Assembly: GCA_002699025.1 (NCBI GenBank)
Contig: PABA01000187.1
Span: 1 to 46,334, forward strand
DNA: 46,334 nt
Direction of reading: 5' to 3'
DNA from: Sandaracinus sp.
GTDB lineage: Bacteria; Myxococcota_A; Polyangia; Polyangiales; Houyiibacteriaceae
Shown here: in pieces, positions 20,697-29,614 of the stretch
Position numbering within the stretch: position 1 is the first letter of the stretch
How the letters are laid out: each line of letters starts with the position of its first letter
The notes under the pieces: generated by a model
What the model was told of the DNA's origin: nothing
Seen by the model: only the letters and a program-made list of their open reading frames with translations
The model's database searches: none
Made by a program: the position numbers and the translations under genes

Positions 20697-21971
20697 GTGA
20701 CCGAGCCGCCGACCCCGAGCCCCGCCCCGAGCGCGCCCGCGCCTTCGCCCTCGCCTCCGGAGGAGCCGCGCGCGCGACCGGAGAAGCGCGCCCGCATCGC
20801 GCCGCTCCCCGCCGTCATCGGCGCCATCGTCGGGGCCTTCGGCGCCATCGTCGGCAGCGGCGTCGTCTCCATCGCCGTCGCCATCGCCGTCTACGCGGAC
20901 GAGGGCCTCGGCGTCGAGGACATGCGGAGCCCGGCCTTCCTCGAGGAGCTGATGACCAACTTCCCGGTCGTCGCCTCGAGCGTCGTCGCCACCGGCGTCT
21001 TCCTCGTCGGCATCCCCATGCTCACGGCCAAGCTCTCGCGCACCTCCATCAAGGAGGGCCTGGGCCTGCGCGCCGCGCCCTGGCCGACCTTCCTCGTCGC
21101 GCCCCTCGGCATCCTCGCCCTCGGTCCGACCTCCGATCGGCTCGTGACCTGGATGAAGGAGATCGCGCCGCACTCGACGATGAACGCGCTCGAGATGATC
21201 GGGAAGCTCGTCGAGGCGCACCCCTGGTGGATGCTCTGGCCGATCATCGCGCTCACGCCTGGCATCGCCGAGGAGGTCTTCTTCCGCGGCCTCATCCAGC
21301 GCTCGGCCGGCTTCGGGAAGAAGGCGATCGTCATCAGCGCGCTCTCCTTCTCCTTCTTTCACATGGACCCGCACCACATCGCGGGCGTGCTGCCGCTCGG
21401 CTTCTACCTGGCCTGGCTCGGCGCGCGCACGGGCTCGACGCTCGTCCCGATCGTCGCGCACGTGGTGAACAACTCGATGGCGCTCCTCGCCGGCAAGCTG
21501 GCCGGTCCCGAGCTCGAGGACGTCGCCATGCCCCTCTGGGCGCTCCCCGTCGGCTGGCTGATCTGCGCCGGCTGCGTCTACGTCGTCTGGCGCACGACGA
21601 AGGATCGGGCGCGCTGGCTCGGGCCGGCCGCCGAGGAGCGCGCCGCGCCGGACGCGCCCGCCGTCTCGCCCCACTGGCGCATCGTGCGCACCGTTGGCGC
21701 CCACGAGGAGGTGCTCGGCTACGTGCGCGACGCGCAGCTCGCGCTACCCGACGTGATCGGCCGCTTCCAGCCGGGACCGGCCTTCCACGACTTCGCCGAG
21801 ACGCTCGCCACGATCGAGCAGACGCCGGCCGAGAGCGAGGCCCACCAGGAGGCCCTGGCGCGCCTCGAGGGCTTCCAGCTCGAGGACATGGCGAGCGGCG
21901 AGCGCCTGCCGAAGGCGGCCTTCCGCATCCAGCTCCGGCAGGAGCGCGTGGTCTTTCGCGCGCTGAAGTAG
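20697..21971 (+). CDS. CPBP family intramembrane glutamic protease with C-terminal soluble domain
   Basis: A 424-residue membrane protein of the CPBP (Rce1-type, ABI) family. Motif 1 is EEVFFRG with Glu192 and Glu193, motif 2 is FSFFHMDPHH with His222, and motif 3 is AHVVNNS with His255. All are intact, so it should be an active intramembrane peptidase or a CAAX-type enzyme. Six to eight membrane helices lie between about 36 and 300. A charged soluble domain of about 110 residues follows (about 315-424); its family is not known to me and it is not part of the usual CPBP unit. GTG 20697 is the first start in frame. It sits 143 bp downstream of the barrel gene on the same strand. Confidence 0.88.
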   Translation: MTEPPTPSPAPSAPAPSPSPPEEPRARPEKRARIAPLPAVIGAIVGAFGAIVGSGVVSIAVAIAVYADEGLGVEDMRSPAFLEELMTNFPVVASSVVATGVFLVGIPMLTAKLSRTSIKEGLGLRAAPWPTFLVAPLGILALGPTSDRLVTWMKEIAPHSTMNALEMIGKLVEAHPWWMLWPIIALTPGIAEEVFFRGLIQRSAGFGKKAIVISALSFSFFHMDPHHIAGVLPLGFYLAWLGARTGSTLVPIVAHVVNNSMALLAGKLAGPELEDVAMPLWALPVGWLICAGCVYVVWRTTKDRARWLGPAAEERAAPDAPAVSPHWRIVRTVGAHEEVLGYVRDAQLALPDVIGRFQPGPAFHDFAETLATIEQTPAESEAHQEALARLEGFQLEDMASGERLPKAAFRIQLRQERVVFRALK

Positions 21972-22581
21972 CCGCGGCCGCCGCCGTCACGGCCCGGCGG
22001 GCCGCTCCGGCGGCGGGGGTGCGCTCGCTTCGCTCGCTGAGGGGGACGGGGGTCGGGGAACCGAGGCCACGGGGAGGCGCTCGGGAGGGGCGTGGGGCGA
22101 CTCGAGCTCTCCACGCGGCGGCGTGGGTGCGCTCGCTTCGCTCGCGCGCGACGCGATCCGCCGTCCGCTCTCCGCTGTCCGTGCTGGCGTCGGGCTTCGC
22201 GGTCTCTGCCGCGTTCGCGGAGCGGGCGTGCCGATCGGGGCCCCGGCAGGGTGCCCGCCCTGCTCGTGGCGCTGGCTCGGCGGCGCTGCGGAGGACTCTC
22301 GCGGGAGACTCGTTCAGCTTGGAACCTGGCGGGGTCGAACGAGCGCGTAACCCGATGAAGCGAGATTCCGCTACGGGCCCGAGGGAGCGTGCGAGGGCGT
22401 GTCGAAAGCTGACGCGTCCGGGGCCAGACGGTGGCTCGCGGGTTGCTGTCCCGCATCTCCGCGCACGCGGCCTCGGCTCGGCTTGCTGGCGCCGCCGGCG
22501 GACGGCGGATGGCGGAGAGCGGACGGCCGGGCCGAAGGCCCGTTGGTTGCGTCGGAGTGGGCTCCCGTGGCACGTCGGGGC
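21972..22581. other. 610-bp gene-free stretch with scattered repeats
   Basis: No convincing gene lies here; the open frames are Arg/Ser-rich and lack ribosome sites. It holds two copies of TGCGCTCGCTTCGCTCGC (22020-22037 and 22128-22145), a CCGCCGTCCGCTCTCCGC block at 22159-22176 that is the inverse of the purine run at 17433, and a GAA-loop hairpin near 22528. The sequence around 22310-22380 (TTGGAACC to GATTCCGC) is less GC-rich than its surroundings. Repeat debris or a regulatory spacer are both possible. Confidence 0.6.
22528..22542. repeat. REP-like hairpin with GAA loop (6-bp stem)
   Basis: CGGGCC-GAA-GGCCCG forms a 6-bp perfect stem with a 3-base loop. It follows a GGCGGATGGCGGAGAGCGGA run, the same purine-then-hairpin order seen at 17737-17788. 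It lies 39 bp upstream of the membrane-protein start at 22582. Confidence 0.5.
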
Positions 22582-23106
22582 ATGGGTGAGGCGACCGAGG
22601 CGAAGGGCGGGGACGCGGAAGAGAGCGCGCCGACGAAGTCGAAGGGCTTCGACTGGTCCCGGGTGAACTGGCCGATGCTCGTCGGCAGCCTGCTCCTGCT
22701 GGTCGGCTTCTTCCTGCGGTGGGTGCACGTGGACATCGCCGAGGGCGAGAGCGCGCCGCTGGCCGGCTTCGAGATCGGCGGCGAGCTCGGCACGGAGACC
22801 GCCGCGGCCTACTACGCCCTCTTCGCGCTCCCGGCGCTGGCGCTGGTGCTCATCTTCCTCGCCGTGCGCGCGCCCGCCGCGGCGACCTACGTCGGCACGA
22901 GCGTCGGCGCGATCCTGATCGCCTGGGCCGTCTTCGAGGTCGCGCGCTTCCTCTACGCGCAGACCTTCCTCGGCCTCTGGCTGAGCGTCGCCGGCGCCGC
23001 CGTGCTGCTCCTCGCCGGCCTGCTCACGTGGCGCCGCCACCGCAAGGACGCGAAGGTGAAGAAGGTCGTCGACGCGCAGCTGAAGAAGCGCGCGAAGAAG
23101 GGCTGA
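22582..23106 (+). CDS. Four-helix membrane protein of unknown function
   Basis: A 174-residue protein with a charged N-terminus, four predicted membrane helices (about 28-46, 68-90, 96-118 and 124-146) and a Lys/Arg-rich cytoplasmic tail (RRHRKDAKVKKVVDAQLKKR). I recognise no family. ATG 22582 begins a typical acidic lead (MGEATEAKGGDAEE). An in-frame GTG at 22567 and an ATG at 22399 are possible but would add low-complexity sequence that overlaps the hairpin repeat. The gene is convergent with the SCP2-domain gene. Confidence 0.72.
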   Translation: MGEATEAKGGDAEESAPTKSKGFDWSRVNWPMLVGSLLLLVGFFLRWVHVDIAEGESAPLAGFEIGGELGTETAAAYYALFALPALALVLIFLAVRAPAAATYVGTSVGAILIAWAVFEVARFLYAQTFLGLWLSVAGAAVLLLAGLLTWRRHRKDAKVKKVVDAQLKKRAKKG

Positions 23107-23142
23107 TACCGGAGACGCGTGAGGCGGCGGCCCCGCGGCGCG

Positions 23143-23207
23143 GCCGACTCACGCCGCCGAATCACACCGCCGAATCACACCGCCGAGTCGCACGGCCGAC
23201 TCACCAG
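23143..23207. repeat. 13-bp tandem repeat, five units
   Basis: Five units of 13 bp, each starting GCCGA, run from 23143 to 23207. The middle two are identical (GCCGAATCACACC) and the outer ones differ at one to four positions. The array sits between the stop codons of two convergent genes (23106 and 23218), where it could affect transcription ends. No other copy was noticed in the window. Confidence 0.8.
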
Positions 23208-23217
23208 AGCGCCCGGG

Positions 23218-23865
23218 TCAGAGCTGCCCGGCCTGGGCCTGCTGAATCAGCTGCATGCCGATCTGCAGGGCGCGGGAGTAGTCGCCGGCCATGCGGAGCT
23301 TGCCGCCCATGAAGAGCTGCTGGACGTTCACCTCGCCCTCGCGGGCCGCCTCGAGGTCGTCGAACTTCATGGTCGCCGTGAACTTCGGCTCGGCGGGCGG
23401 CTCGTGGCCGTTCAGCGCGACCCGCACGGTCACGGTGCCGAGGTCGGGGACGTCCTCGACGATGATGTGGAAGAGCATGGCGTCCTCGCCGAGCGCCTCC
23501 TGGAGCTTCTTCGAGGCGGTGCCCACGGCGCGCTTGGCGGCCTTCTCCTCCTCGAGCTCGCCGGCCGCGTGGGCCTCGCCGAGGAGCATGCGCATGGCCT
23601 CGCCCGGGGCGGCCACGGCGAGCTTCACCTTCGCGTCGTCCGGCTTGGTCTCGAGGACCGTCATCTTGCCGTCCTCGAGCTCCAGGTAGACCTCGCCCTC
23701 GCCCTCGACCTCGAGGAAGACGGCGCCCACGGCGCCCTCGACGTCCTGCAGGCGGTTCTTGGCCCGCGCGTCGCCGCCTTCGGCCTTCGTGCGCAGCTGC
23801 TCGACGCCCTTCGAGAAGAGCGTGGGGAAGGTGTCCTTGAGGAAGGTGATGGGCTCCGTGCTCAT
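23218..23865 (-). CDS. SCP2 sterol-binding domain protein
   Basis: A 215-residue soluble protein. The C-terminal half carries the SCP2 pattern: alternating strands (VYLELEDGKMTVLETKPDDA, FTATMKFDDLEAAREGEVN) and the closing block QQLFMGGKLRMAGDYSRALQ. The SCP2 fold binds sterols, fatty acyl chains or other lipids. An inserted charged stretch (HAAGELEEEKAAKRAVGTAS) interrupts the domain at about 97-130, making it longer than usual. No signal peptide is present, so it acts in the cytoplasm or on the inner membrane face. The start is ATG at 23865. The ligand is unknown. Confidence 0.82.
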   Translation of the reverse strand: MSTEPITFLKDTFPTLFSKGVEQLRTKAEGGDARAKNRLQDVEGAVGAVFLEVEGEGEVYLELEDGKMTVLETKPDDAKVKLAVAAPGEAMRMLLGEAHAAGELEEEKAAKRAVGTASKKLQEALGEDAMLFHIIVEDVPDLGTVTVRVALNGHEPPAEPKFTATMKFDDLEAAREGEVNVQQLFMGGKLRMAGDYSRALQIGMQLIQQAQAGQL

Positions 23866-24182
23866 GGCGCGGGAGACTAGATCAACGGGGGCGCGGCGGA
23901 AAGGGCATGTAAGACGCGGGGGACGAGACCCTGGCCCGGCGTTCGGACCCCTGCCCCGGCTCGCGAGGACGGGGGGCGGGAACGGGGCGCGCGGGGGGGC
24001 AGGCCGAGGTCTCTCGGAGCCTTCTCGAACGGGCAGGGGAGGGAGGGGGGCGCTCGGCGGGCACGCGCGGGTTTCTTCGAGCCTCTTCCGGAACGGGCAG
24101 GGGCAGGGGCACGGGCAGGTCTCACGGGCCTGCTCTCGTCGAGCAACTCGGGGGCGCGGTGTCCGAGACCGGCGCCATCGTG
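23866..24182. other. 317-bp divergent intergenic region with G-rich repeats
   Basis: This region separates the divergent SCP2 and TPR lipoprotein genes and should hold both promoters. It contains recurring CGAACGGGCAGGGG-type blocks (about 24027 and 24090) and a matching CCCCTGCCC in reverse near 23950. The G-runs around 24030-24118 could fold into G-quadruplexes. No sigma-factor box can be named with confidence. Confidence 0.5.
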
Positions 24183-25157
24183 ATGCTTCGCGCTCTCTTC
24201 GCCCTCTCGCTCCTCGCCGCCGCCTGCGGTCCCTCCACCGCCGCGCTCCCGCCTCCGGCCACGGCCCACAACGCCGCCGGCGTCCGCCACCTCGGGGCCG
24301 GCGACCTCGACGCCGCCGAGGCGCGCTTCCGGATCGCCCTCGAGTACCACCCGCGCTTCGTCGAGGCGCGGGCCAACCTCGGCGCCGTCGCCCTCGAGCG
24401 CGGGGAGCTCGCCGAGGCCGAGCGTCACCTCCGCCTCGCCGTGCACCTCGACCCGGAGTTCGACGAGGCCTGGGCGAACCTCGGCGTCCTCCACGCGCGC
24501 CGCGGTGAGCTCGAGGCCGCCGCCGAGGCCCTCGAGACGGCCCTCGCCATCGATCCGGGCCTGACCGACGCCCGCCGCAACCTCGGCGACGTGTGGATCC
24601 GCCTGGGACGCTTCGCCGAGGCCCGCGCCCAGCTCATGCGCCTGGTCGAGCTCCACGCGGCCCCGAGCGCGCCCTGGGCCCGGGCGAGCGCCCTCCTCGC
24701 GTACTGCGAGCTCCGCCTCGGTCGGCCCACCGCCGCCCGGGCCCGCGCCGAGCGGGTGCTCCGGGCCGATCCGGAGACCGCCATCGCCCGGGTCGTCCGC
24801 GGCGCCCTCCACGCCCGCGCCGGCCGCCCCCGCTCGGCCCTCGCCGACCTGGCCGCCGCCGCGCGCGACCCCCTCGTCGGCTTCGACGCCCGGCTCCGCC
24901 TCGCCGCCGTCCGCCTCACGCTCGGGGACGTCGAGCGGGCCGCGCCGCTGATCGCCGCGCTCCGCCGGGAGCGCCCGGCCAGCCCCGCCGTGGACCTGCT
25001 CGGTGCGTCGCTCGCCGCCGCGCGGGAGGACTGGAGCGAGGCCGCGCGGGCTGCGCGCCGGGCCCTTCGGCGCTCGCCCGGGCTGGAGGCCGCGCGGGGC
25101 ATCCTCGAGCGCGCCTGCGAGGCGGCTCCAGCGGCCTGCCGCGCGCCTCGAACTTGA
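24183..25157 (+). CDS. TPR-repeat lipoprotein
   Basis: A 324-residue lipoprotein precursor. [15 protein letters not shown] gives a clear lipobox with the lipidated Cys at residue 15, which is why I chose ATG 24183 over GTG 24159. Mature residues about 30-150 contain at least three canonical TPR units (for example [20 protein letters not shown]). The rest, to about 310, is a less regular helical solenoid, probably more TPRs. TPR lipoproteins act as scaffolds in envelope assembly, for example in outer-membrane or pilus complexes; the partner here is unknown. The chemoreceptor-like gene starts 119 bp downstream on the same strand. Confidence 0.85.
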   Translation: MLRALFALSLLAAACGPSTAALPPPATAHNAAGVRHLGAGDLDAAEARFRIALEYHPRFVEARANLGAVALERGELAEAERHLRLAVHLDPEFDEAWANLGVLHARRGELEAAAEALETALAIDPGLTDARRNLGDVWIRLGRFAEARAQLMRLVELHAAPSAPWARASALLAYCELRLGRPTAARARAERVLRADPETAIARVVRGALHARAGRPRSALADLAAAARDPLVGFDARLRLAAVRLTLGDVERAAPLIAALRRERPASPAVDLLGASLAAAREDWSEAARAARRALRRSPGLEAARGILERACEAAPAACRAPRT

Positions 25158-25276
25158 TCGGCGAGCGACGCCGGACGTACCCTCGATTTCCCGGAATTCC
25201 GGGGTTTTCGACGTCCGGCGGCCAGCAGCGCCGTGGGGCGCCGGGGTCGGCCGTCGCCGGCCTCCATGGAGCGCGC

Positions 25277-27034
25277 ATGTTCGATCGCATCTCGCAGAGC
25301 CGCACCTTCTGGGCGGGTGTCCTCGTGGCCTTCGGAGGCCTGGTCGTCGGTGGATGGCTGGCCGGCTCCAACACGCTGGCGCCCTCCTTCGCGTCGAGCG
25401 TCGGCTGGATCATCGGGATGGCGGGCGCGCTGATCCTCATCAACGGCCTCCCCGAGGCCTCGGTGAAGTCGCTGCTCTCGGCGGTGCGCGACGCCGCGCG
25501 GGGGCGCCGGCCCGATCGCCCCTCCGAGCTGCCCGAGGGCGGCGCCGAGCTCTTCGACGAGCTGGGCCAGGTCGCCGAAGCCGTGCGGAGCGGCGGCGAC
25601 GCGGAGAGCGCCGCGCAGGCGCGGGTGAAGGAGCTCGAGGCCGAGCTCGCCCAGGCGAAGGCGGCGATGGGCGAGGTCGAGGAGCTTCGCCGGGTCCTGG
25701 CCGAGGCCGAGACCGGCCGCGCCGAGGCCGAGGGGGAGATCGAGCGCATCCGGCGCGAGGTGCTCGCCGCCGAGGACTCGATCCGCACGGTCGTGGACGA
25801 CCTCTCGGGCAGCCTCGGCGAGCAGATGGCCGCCGTCGAGCAGACCACGAGCTCCATGAAGAGCACGACCTCCGCGCTTCAGGAGCTCGCCCAGCACGTG
25901 GAGAACCTCGCCTCGAGCGCCGAGGAGAGCTCGTCGTCGATCCTCGAGATGACGGCGACGAACGACGAGGTCGCGGAGAACATGGCGAACCTCGCCGCGA
26001 GCGTCCGGGAGACCGTCAGCTCGATCGAGGAGATGGCCTACTCGATCAAGGAGGTCGCCCGGAACGTCGACGCGCTCAGCCTGACGGCCGAGGAGACCTC
26101 CTCGTCCATGAACCAGATGGACGTCTCCATCGACCAGGTGCAGTCGAACGCGAACGAGACGGCGCGCCTCTCCGAGGAGGTCGCCCAGGACGCCGAGACG
26201 GGCGCCGACTCGATCCTGAAGATCATCAACGAGATCAACCGCATCAAGGAGACCTCGAGCGAGGCCGTGGCCGTCATCTCGAACCTCGGCAGCCGCATCG
26301 AGGCGATCGGCGACATCCTCAACGTGATCGACGACGTCGCCGAGCAGACGAACCTGCTCGCGCTGAACGCGGCGATCATCGCGGCGCAGGCGGGCGAGCA
26401 CGGCAAGGGGTTCGCGGTCGTCGCCGACGAGATCAAGGACCTCGCCGAGCGCGCGGGGGCGTCGACGAAGGAGATCGCCGAGCTGATCAAGACGATCCAG
26501 GCCGAGTCGAAGAACGCCATCGTCGCCGTGGAGCGCGGCGCGAGCACGGTCGACAGCGGCGTGGAGGTGAGCGCGGAGGCCGAGCGGGCGCTGAAGAAGA
26601 TCCTGAACAGCTCGCAGAAGTCGACGAGCATGGTGCGGGCCATCGCGCGGGCGACGGTGGAGCAGGCGAAGGGCTCCAAGCAGGTGACCGACGCCATCGG
26701 GCGGATCGCCGAGACCGTGCAGCAGATCGCGGCGGCGACGGCGGAGCAGGCGCGGGGCTCCGAGCTGATCATGAAGAGCGCCGAGAAGATGCGGCTGATC
26801 ACGCAGCACGTGGAGCGCTCGAGCCAGGAGCAGGCGCGGGGCGGGCGTCAGATCTCGCAGGCCATCGAGAACATCTCGAACATGGTCAACCACTTGCACC
26901 AGTCGCATCGGACGCAGGCGAAGGGGAGCGAGCAGACGCTGGCGGCGGCGGCGCGCATCCAGGAGCTGACGCGGGAGAGCGAGAAGCGCATCCGCACCGT
27001 CAGCGAGGCGGCGAACAAGCTGAAGAGCCTCTGA
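25277..27034 (+). CDS. Methyl-accepting chemotaxis protein-like signal transducer lacking a sensor domain
   Basis: A 585-residue membrane protein. Two helices at about 10-30 and 37-58 are joined by a very short loop, so there is almost no periplasmic part. A coiled coil follows (about 100-160, [20 protein letters not shown]), and then a long signalling hairpin. The tip, [19 protein letters not shown] at about 356-374 followed by [18 protein letters not shown], is the CheA/CheW-binding signature, though the common AAIEAARAGE reads [10 protein letters not shown]. No HAMP domain and no C-terminal CheR-binding pentapeptide are visible. It might sense membrane or cytoplasmic cues or partner with another receptor. 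No che genes lie nearby. The start is ATG 25277; the frame upstream is a shadow of the TPR gene. Confidence 0.9.
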   Translation: MFDRISQSRTFWAGVLVAFGGLVVGGWLAGSNTLAPSFASSVGWIIGMAGALILINGLPEASVKSLLSAVRDAARGRRPDRPSELPEGGAELFDELGQVAEAVRSGGDAESAAQARVKELEAELAQAKAAMGEVEELRRVLAEAETGRAEAEGEIERIRREVLAAEDSIRTVVDDLSGSLGEQMAAVEQTTSSMKSTTSALQELAQHVENLASSAEESSSSILEMTATNDEVAENMANLAASVRETVSSIEEMAYSIKEVARNVDALSLTAEETSSSMNQMDVSIDQVQSNANETARLSEEVAQDAETGADSILKIINEINRIKETSSEAVAVISNLGSRIEAIGDILNVIDDVAEQTNLLALNAAIIAAQAGEHGKGFAVVADEIKDLAERAGASTKEIAELIKTIQAESKNAIVAVERGASTVDSGVEVSAEAERALKKILNSSQKSTSMVRAIARATVEQAKGSKQVTDAIGRIAETVQQIAAATAEQARGSELIMKSAEKMRLITQHVERSSQEQARGGRQISQAIENISNMVNHLHQSHRTQAKGSEQTLAAAARIQELTRESEKRIRTVSEAANKLKSL

Positions 27035-27176
27035 GCGCGACCTCCGGTCGGGATGCCTTCCGCCGTCCGCTCGCCGCCGCCCGTGGTGGCGCTCCAGTGA
27101 ACGGCTGAACCGCGCTCACGGAGCGCTCGCCCGGACCTGCCACGGTCTCGGGCGGCGCATCGGGTGGAGCCCGAGA

Positions 27177-27603
27177 GTCCTGCGGACGGGCTCGGGGGAG
27201 TCCTGCGGACGGGCTCGGGGGAGTCCTGCGGACGCGCTCCGGGGAGTCCTGCGGACGCGTTCCGGGGAGTCCTGCGGACGCGTTCCGGGGGGTCCTGCGG
27301 ACGCGTTCCGGGGAGCCCTGCGGACGCGCCGAGGAGTCCTGCGGACGGGCTCGGGGGAGCCCTGCGGACGCGTTCCGGGGAGTCCTGCGGGCGCGCCGAG
27401 GAGTCCTGCGGACGCGCTCGGGGGAGTCCTGCGGACGCGCTCCGGGGAGTCCTGCGGACGCGCCGAGGAGTCTTGCGGACGGGTTCGGGGGAGCCCTGCG
27501 GACGCGTTCCGGGGAGTCCTGCGGACGTGCTCGGGGGAGTCCTGCGGACGCGCTCCGGGGAGTCCTGCGGACGCGCCGAGGCGTCCTGCGGACGCGCCGG
27601 TGA
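27177..27603. repeat. Minisatellite of 19 units (fourteen of 23 bp, five of 21 bp) with core GTCCTGCGGAC
   Basis: Units start at 27177, 27200, 27223, 27246, 27269, 27292, 27315, 27336, 27359, 27382, 27403, 27426, 27449, 27470, 27493, 27516, 27539, 27562 and 27583. Each begins GTCCTGCGGAC, with rare single changes (GCC or GTCT at the start, GGGC in unit 10), then a GG, CG or TG dinucleotide and a variable tail. The 21-bp forms end CGCCGAGGA or similar and recur among the 23-bp forms, so longer blocks have been duplicated. The core has inverted arms GTCC/GGAC around a 3-base centre. There are no spacers, so it is not CRISPR. Confidence 0.95.
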
Positions 27604-27729
27604 CTCGAGTCGAGTGGTTTCGTATCCACCTCGACACGGGTCGGATCGGACCACGAAACACCGTTTCGCTCGTCCGCGCCGGAGCGCGCCGCGCTTCCTG
27701 CGACACACGCAACAGGGGCCCGCAGGACG

Positions 27730-27748
27730 CTGTTTCAGGGCGAAACAG
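27730..27748 (-). terminator. Hairpin downstream of the tatB-tatC-lpxR-like operon
   Basis: CTGTTTC-AGGGC-GAAACAG makes a perfect 7-bp stem with a 5-base loop. On the minus strand it starts 10 bases after the stop codon of the LpxR-like gene. There is no T-run after it, so the terminator call is moderate. Confidence 0.45.
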
Positions 27749-27758
27749 GAGGGCCGGC

Positions 27759-28796
27759 TCAGCCGAAGGGGACGAGGAGCTCGAGGGCGCCCCAGCGGTG
27801 CCAACGTGGGTGGACGTCGTCGCGGGTGGAGAAGGTGCGCGAGCGGCGCACGTGGACGTAGCGGACGGCGGCGCGGCGGCCGGCGAGGAGCAGCCCACCG
27901 CGGAAGGTGGCGCGCCAGGGGCGGCGGGTGATCGCGGGCGGCTCGTCCAGGCCGCGGGCCTCGGTGAAGAGGTCGAGCCAGACGCCCTCGGCGGCGGCCC
28001 CGAGGAAGGCGGCGGCGCAGAGCCGGGGACAGCGGAAGGCGAGGGCGAGCGTCGGGTCGAGGAAGCCGGCGGCGGCCCGCGCGGGGAGGCCCACGGAGAG
28101 CATCAGCCCGGCCGCCCCTCCGGCGCGACCGCTGGCGTTGCCGACGTCGGCCGTGGCCAGGAGCGCGGCCGTGAGGTCCACGCCGTCGAGGCGCCAGCGT
28201 CGGTGGAGCGCGCCCCGGAGCGCGACATCGACGGCGGCCTGGTTGGGGAGCTGCGTGTCCCAGCCGCGGGGCAAGCGCACGCCGAGGAGCGTGTGAATCG
28301 CGTCCTGGGTCGGGCCCCCGCCGGCCGCCGGGCCGACCACGCCGGCGCGGAGCCGCAGCGCGAGCGTGTGGTCCGGCGCGCCGAGGGTGGCGCCGAGCTC
28401 CAGGTAGAGGTGCCCGGCGAAGGGGTGGTCGCGCGCGGGCGGCTCCTCCCGCTGGATGTTTCGCGGCGTGTACATGGCCTGGCCGAGGGCGGCCCGGAGC
28501 TCGAGGGCGCGGCCGCCGACGCGAGCGAGCGGGAACACCAGGCCGAGGGCGTGGTGGTGCGAGAACCAGCGGTCGAGGCCGGCGAAGGTGTCGTTCTCGA
28601 CCAGGAGCTGCACGGCGCCAGGGGGGCGCGGGTCGGCCTCGCTGGGCTGGCCGCCGTCCTCGGCGGGGTTGGCCTCGCTGGGCTGGCCGCCGGCCTCACC
28701 GGGCTGCGCGGCCGCGAGCGGGGCGGCGAGGGCGGACGCGGCGAGGGTGGACGCGGCGAGGGCGAAGAGGAGCGCGCCGGCCCCCGGCGGCCTCAC
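27759..28796 (-). CDS. LpxR family outer-membrane lipid A deacylase-like protein
   Basis: A 345-residue protein with a signal peptide (about 1-30, Ala-rich) and a low-complexity spacer carrying two GGQPSEA-type repeats, followed by a barrel domain. The domain opens with LLVENDTFAGLDRWFSHHHA, matching the LpxR start that supplies an active-site Asn/Asp pair and a hydroxyl residue (Ser here where Thr is usual). Later blocks are AMYTPRNIQ, DHPFAGHLYLELGA and GPTQDAIHTLLG, the last with a candidate catalytic His. LpxR removes the 3'-acyloxyacyl chain of lipid A in the outer membrane. The protein ends in LLVPFG, not the usual terminal Phe. GTG 28796 overlaps the tatC stop by 4 nt, so it is the third gene of that operon. 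Confidence 0.8.
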   Translation of the reverse strand: MRPPGAGALLFALAASTLAASALAAPLAAAQPGEAGGQPSEANPAEDGGQPSEADPRPPGAVQLLVENDTFAGLDRWFSHHHALGLVFPLARVGGRALELRAALGQAMYTPRNIQREEPPARDHPFAGHLYLELGATLGAPDHTLALRLRAGVVGPAAGGGPTQDAIHTLLGVRLPRGWDTQLPNQAAVDVALRGALHRRWRLDGVDLTAALLATADVGNASGRAGGAAGLMLSVGLPARAAAGFLDPTLALAFRCPRLCAAAFLGAAAEGVWLDLFTEARGLDEPPAITRRPWRATFRGGLLLAGRRAAVRYVHVRRSRTFSTRDDVHPRWHRWGALELLVPFG

Positions 28797-29614
28797 CGCT
28801 CGTAGCCGTCGTCGCCCTCGTCCTTGCGCTTCGAATCGCGGCGCAGGTCGATGAAGAAGGCGATGCCGACGGAGAGGAAGTAGAGCACCACCAGCGGCAC
28901 CAGCATGATCAGCTGGGACGCCACGTCCGGCGGCGTGAGGAAGGCGGCGAGGAGCGTCGCCACCAGGATCCACCAGCGCGCGAACTTCAGCAGCCCCTTC
29001 CAGCTCACGAGCCCGATGGCGGAGATGAAGGTCACGACGACGGGCACCTCGAAGACCAGGCCGAACGCGAGCAGCAGCCGCGTGGCGAAGGTCAGGTACT
29101 CGTCGATCATGATCGTCGGGCGCATCTCGATCGCCCCGCTCGGCAGCTCGCCCGCGTAGCCGAGGAAGGTCTCGAAGCCCATCGGGAAGACGATGAAGTA
29201 GCCGAAGAGCGCGCCGCCCGCGAAGCAGAGCGTCGACACCAGCACGAAGGGGACGGCCATCAGGCGCTCGCGCCGGTACAGGCCGGGCGCGATGAACCCC
29301 CAGAGCTGCCAGAAGATCCACGGCGCCGCCGTGAGCAGGCCGGCGACGATGCTCACCTTCAGGTAGGCGAGGAAGGGGTCCGTGAGGTTCTTGAAGTGGA
29401 TCTCGGGCTCGATGCCGAGCTCGGCGTAGGCCAGCACGAGCGGGTCGAGCATGGCCTCGAGGAGGTACTCCTTGAAGAGCCAGCAGACGGCGATGCAGGG
29501 GACGATCCCGTAGATGGCGCGGATGAGGCGGTTCCGGAGCTCCGCGAGGTGCTCGAAGAACCCCATCTCCACATCGTCTTCGGGCCCCTTCTCGAGCTCG
29601 CCGGTGTCGCTCAC
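28793..29614 (-). CDS. tatC: Sec-independent protein translocase subunit TatC
   Basis: A 273-residue inner-membrane protein with six predicted helices and the TatC signature. The cytoplasmic N-terminus contains MGFFEHLAELRNRLIRAIYG, followed by the FKNLTDPFLAYLKVSIVAGL block and FIAPGLYRRER, the region that binds the twin-arginine signal. TatC recognises folded precursor proteins and forms the translocase with TatB and TatA. Its length is within the family range. Its ATG overlaps the tatB stop by 4 nt (ATGA) and its stop overlaps the lpxR-like start (GTGA), so all three are probably translated from one mRNA. No tatA is present in the window. Confidence 0.97.
   Translation of the reverse strand: MSDTGELEKGPEDDVEMGFFEHLAELRNRLIRAIYGIVPCIAVCWLFKEYLLEAMLDPLVLAYAELGIEPEIHFKNLTDPFLAYLKVSIVAGLLTAAPWIFWQLWGFIAPGLYRRERLMAVPFVLVSTLCFAGGALFGYFIVFPMGFETFLGYAGELPSGAIEMRPTIMIDEYLTFATRLLLAFGLVFEVPVVVTFISAIGLVSWKGLLKFARWWILVATLLAAFLTPPDVASQLIMLVPLVVLYFLSVGIAFFIDLRRDSKRKDEGDDGYER

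Larger units (their letters stand above)
27035..27758. other. 724-bp convergent intergenic region holding a minisatellite and hairpins
   Basis: This lies between the chemoreceptor-like gene (plus) and the LpxR-like gene (minus), which converge. It holds the 19-unit array (27177-27603), a CGAAAC-ACC-GTTTCG hairpin at 27652-27666 and a CTGTTTC/GAAACAG hairpin at 27730-27748. Long open frames exist on both strands only because the array unit lacks stop codons. I see no credible gene. Confidence 0.7.

Noticed and set aside
22083-22580. Small open frames between the CPBP and membrane-protein genes
   Set aside because: No ribosome sites or recognisable protein features; the sequence is made of dispersed repeats.
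27177-27603. CRISPR array
   Set aside because: Repeats are directly adjacent with no unique spacers, and no cas gene is present.
27000-27931. Repeat-rich frames on both strands across the minisatellite (for example RPQDSPERVRRTP-type repeats)
   Set aside because: Unit lengths of 21 and 23 bp shift the frame between units, and openness is explained by the absence of stop codons in the unit. No ribosome site or domain is seen.
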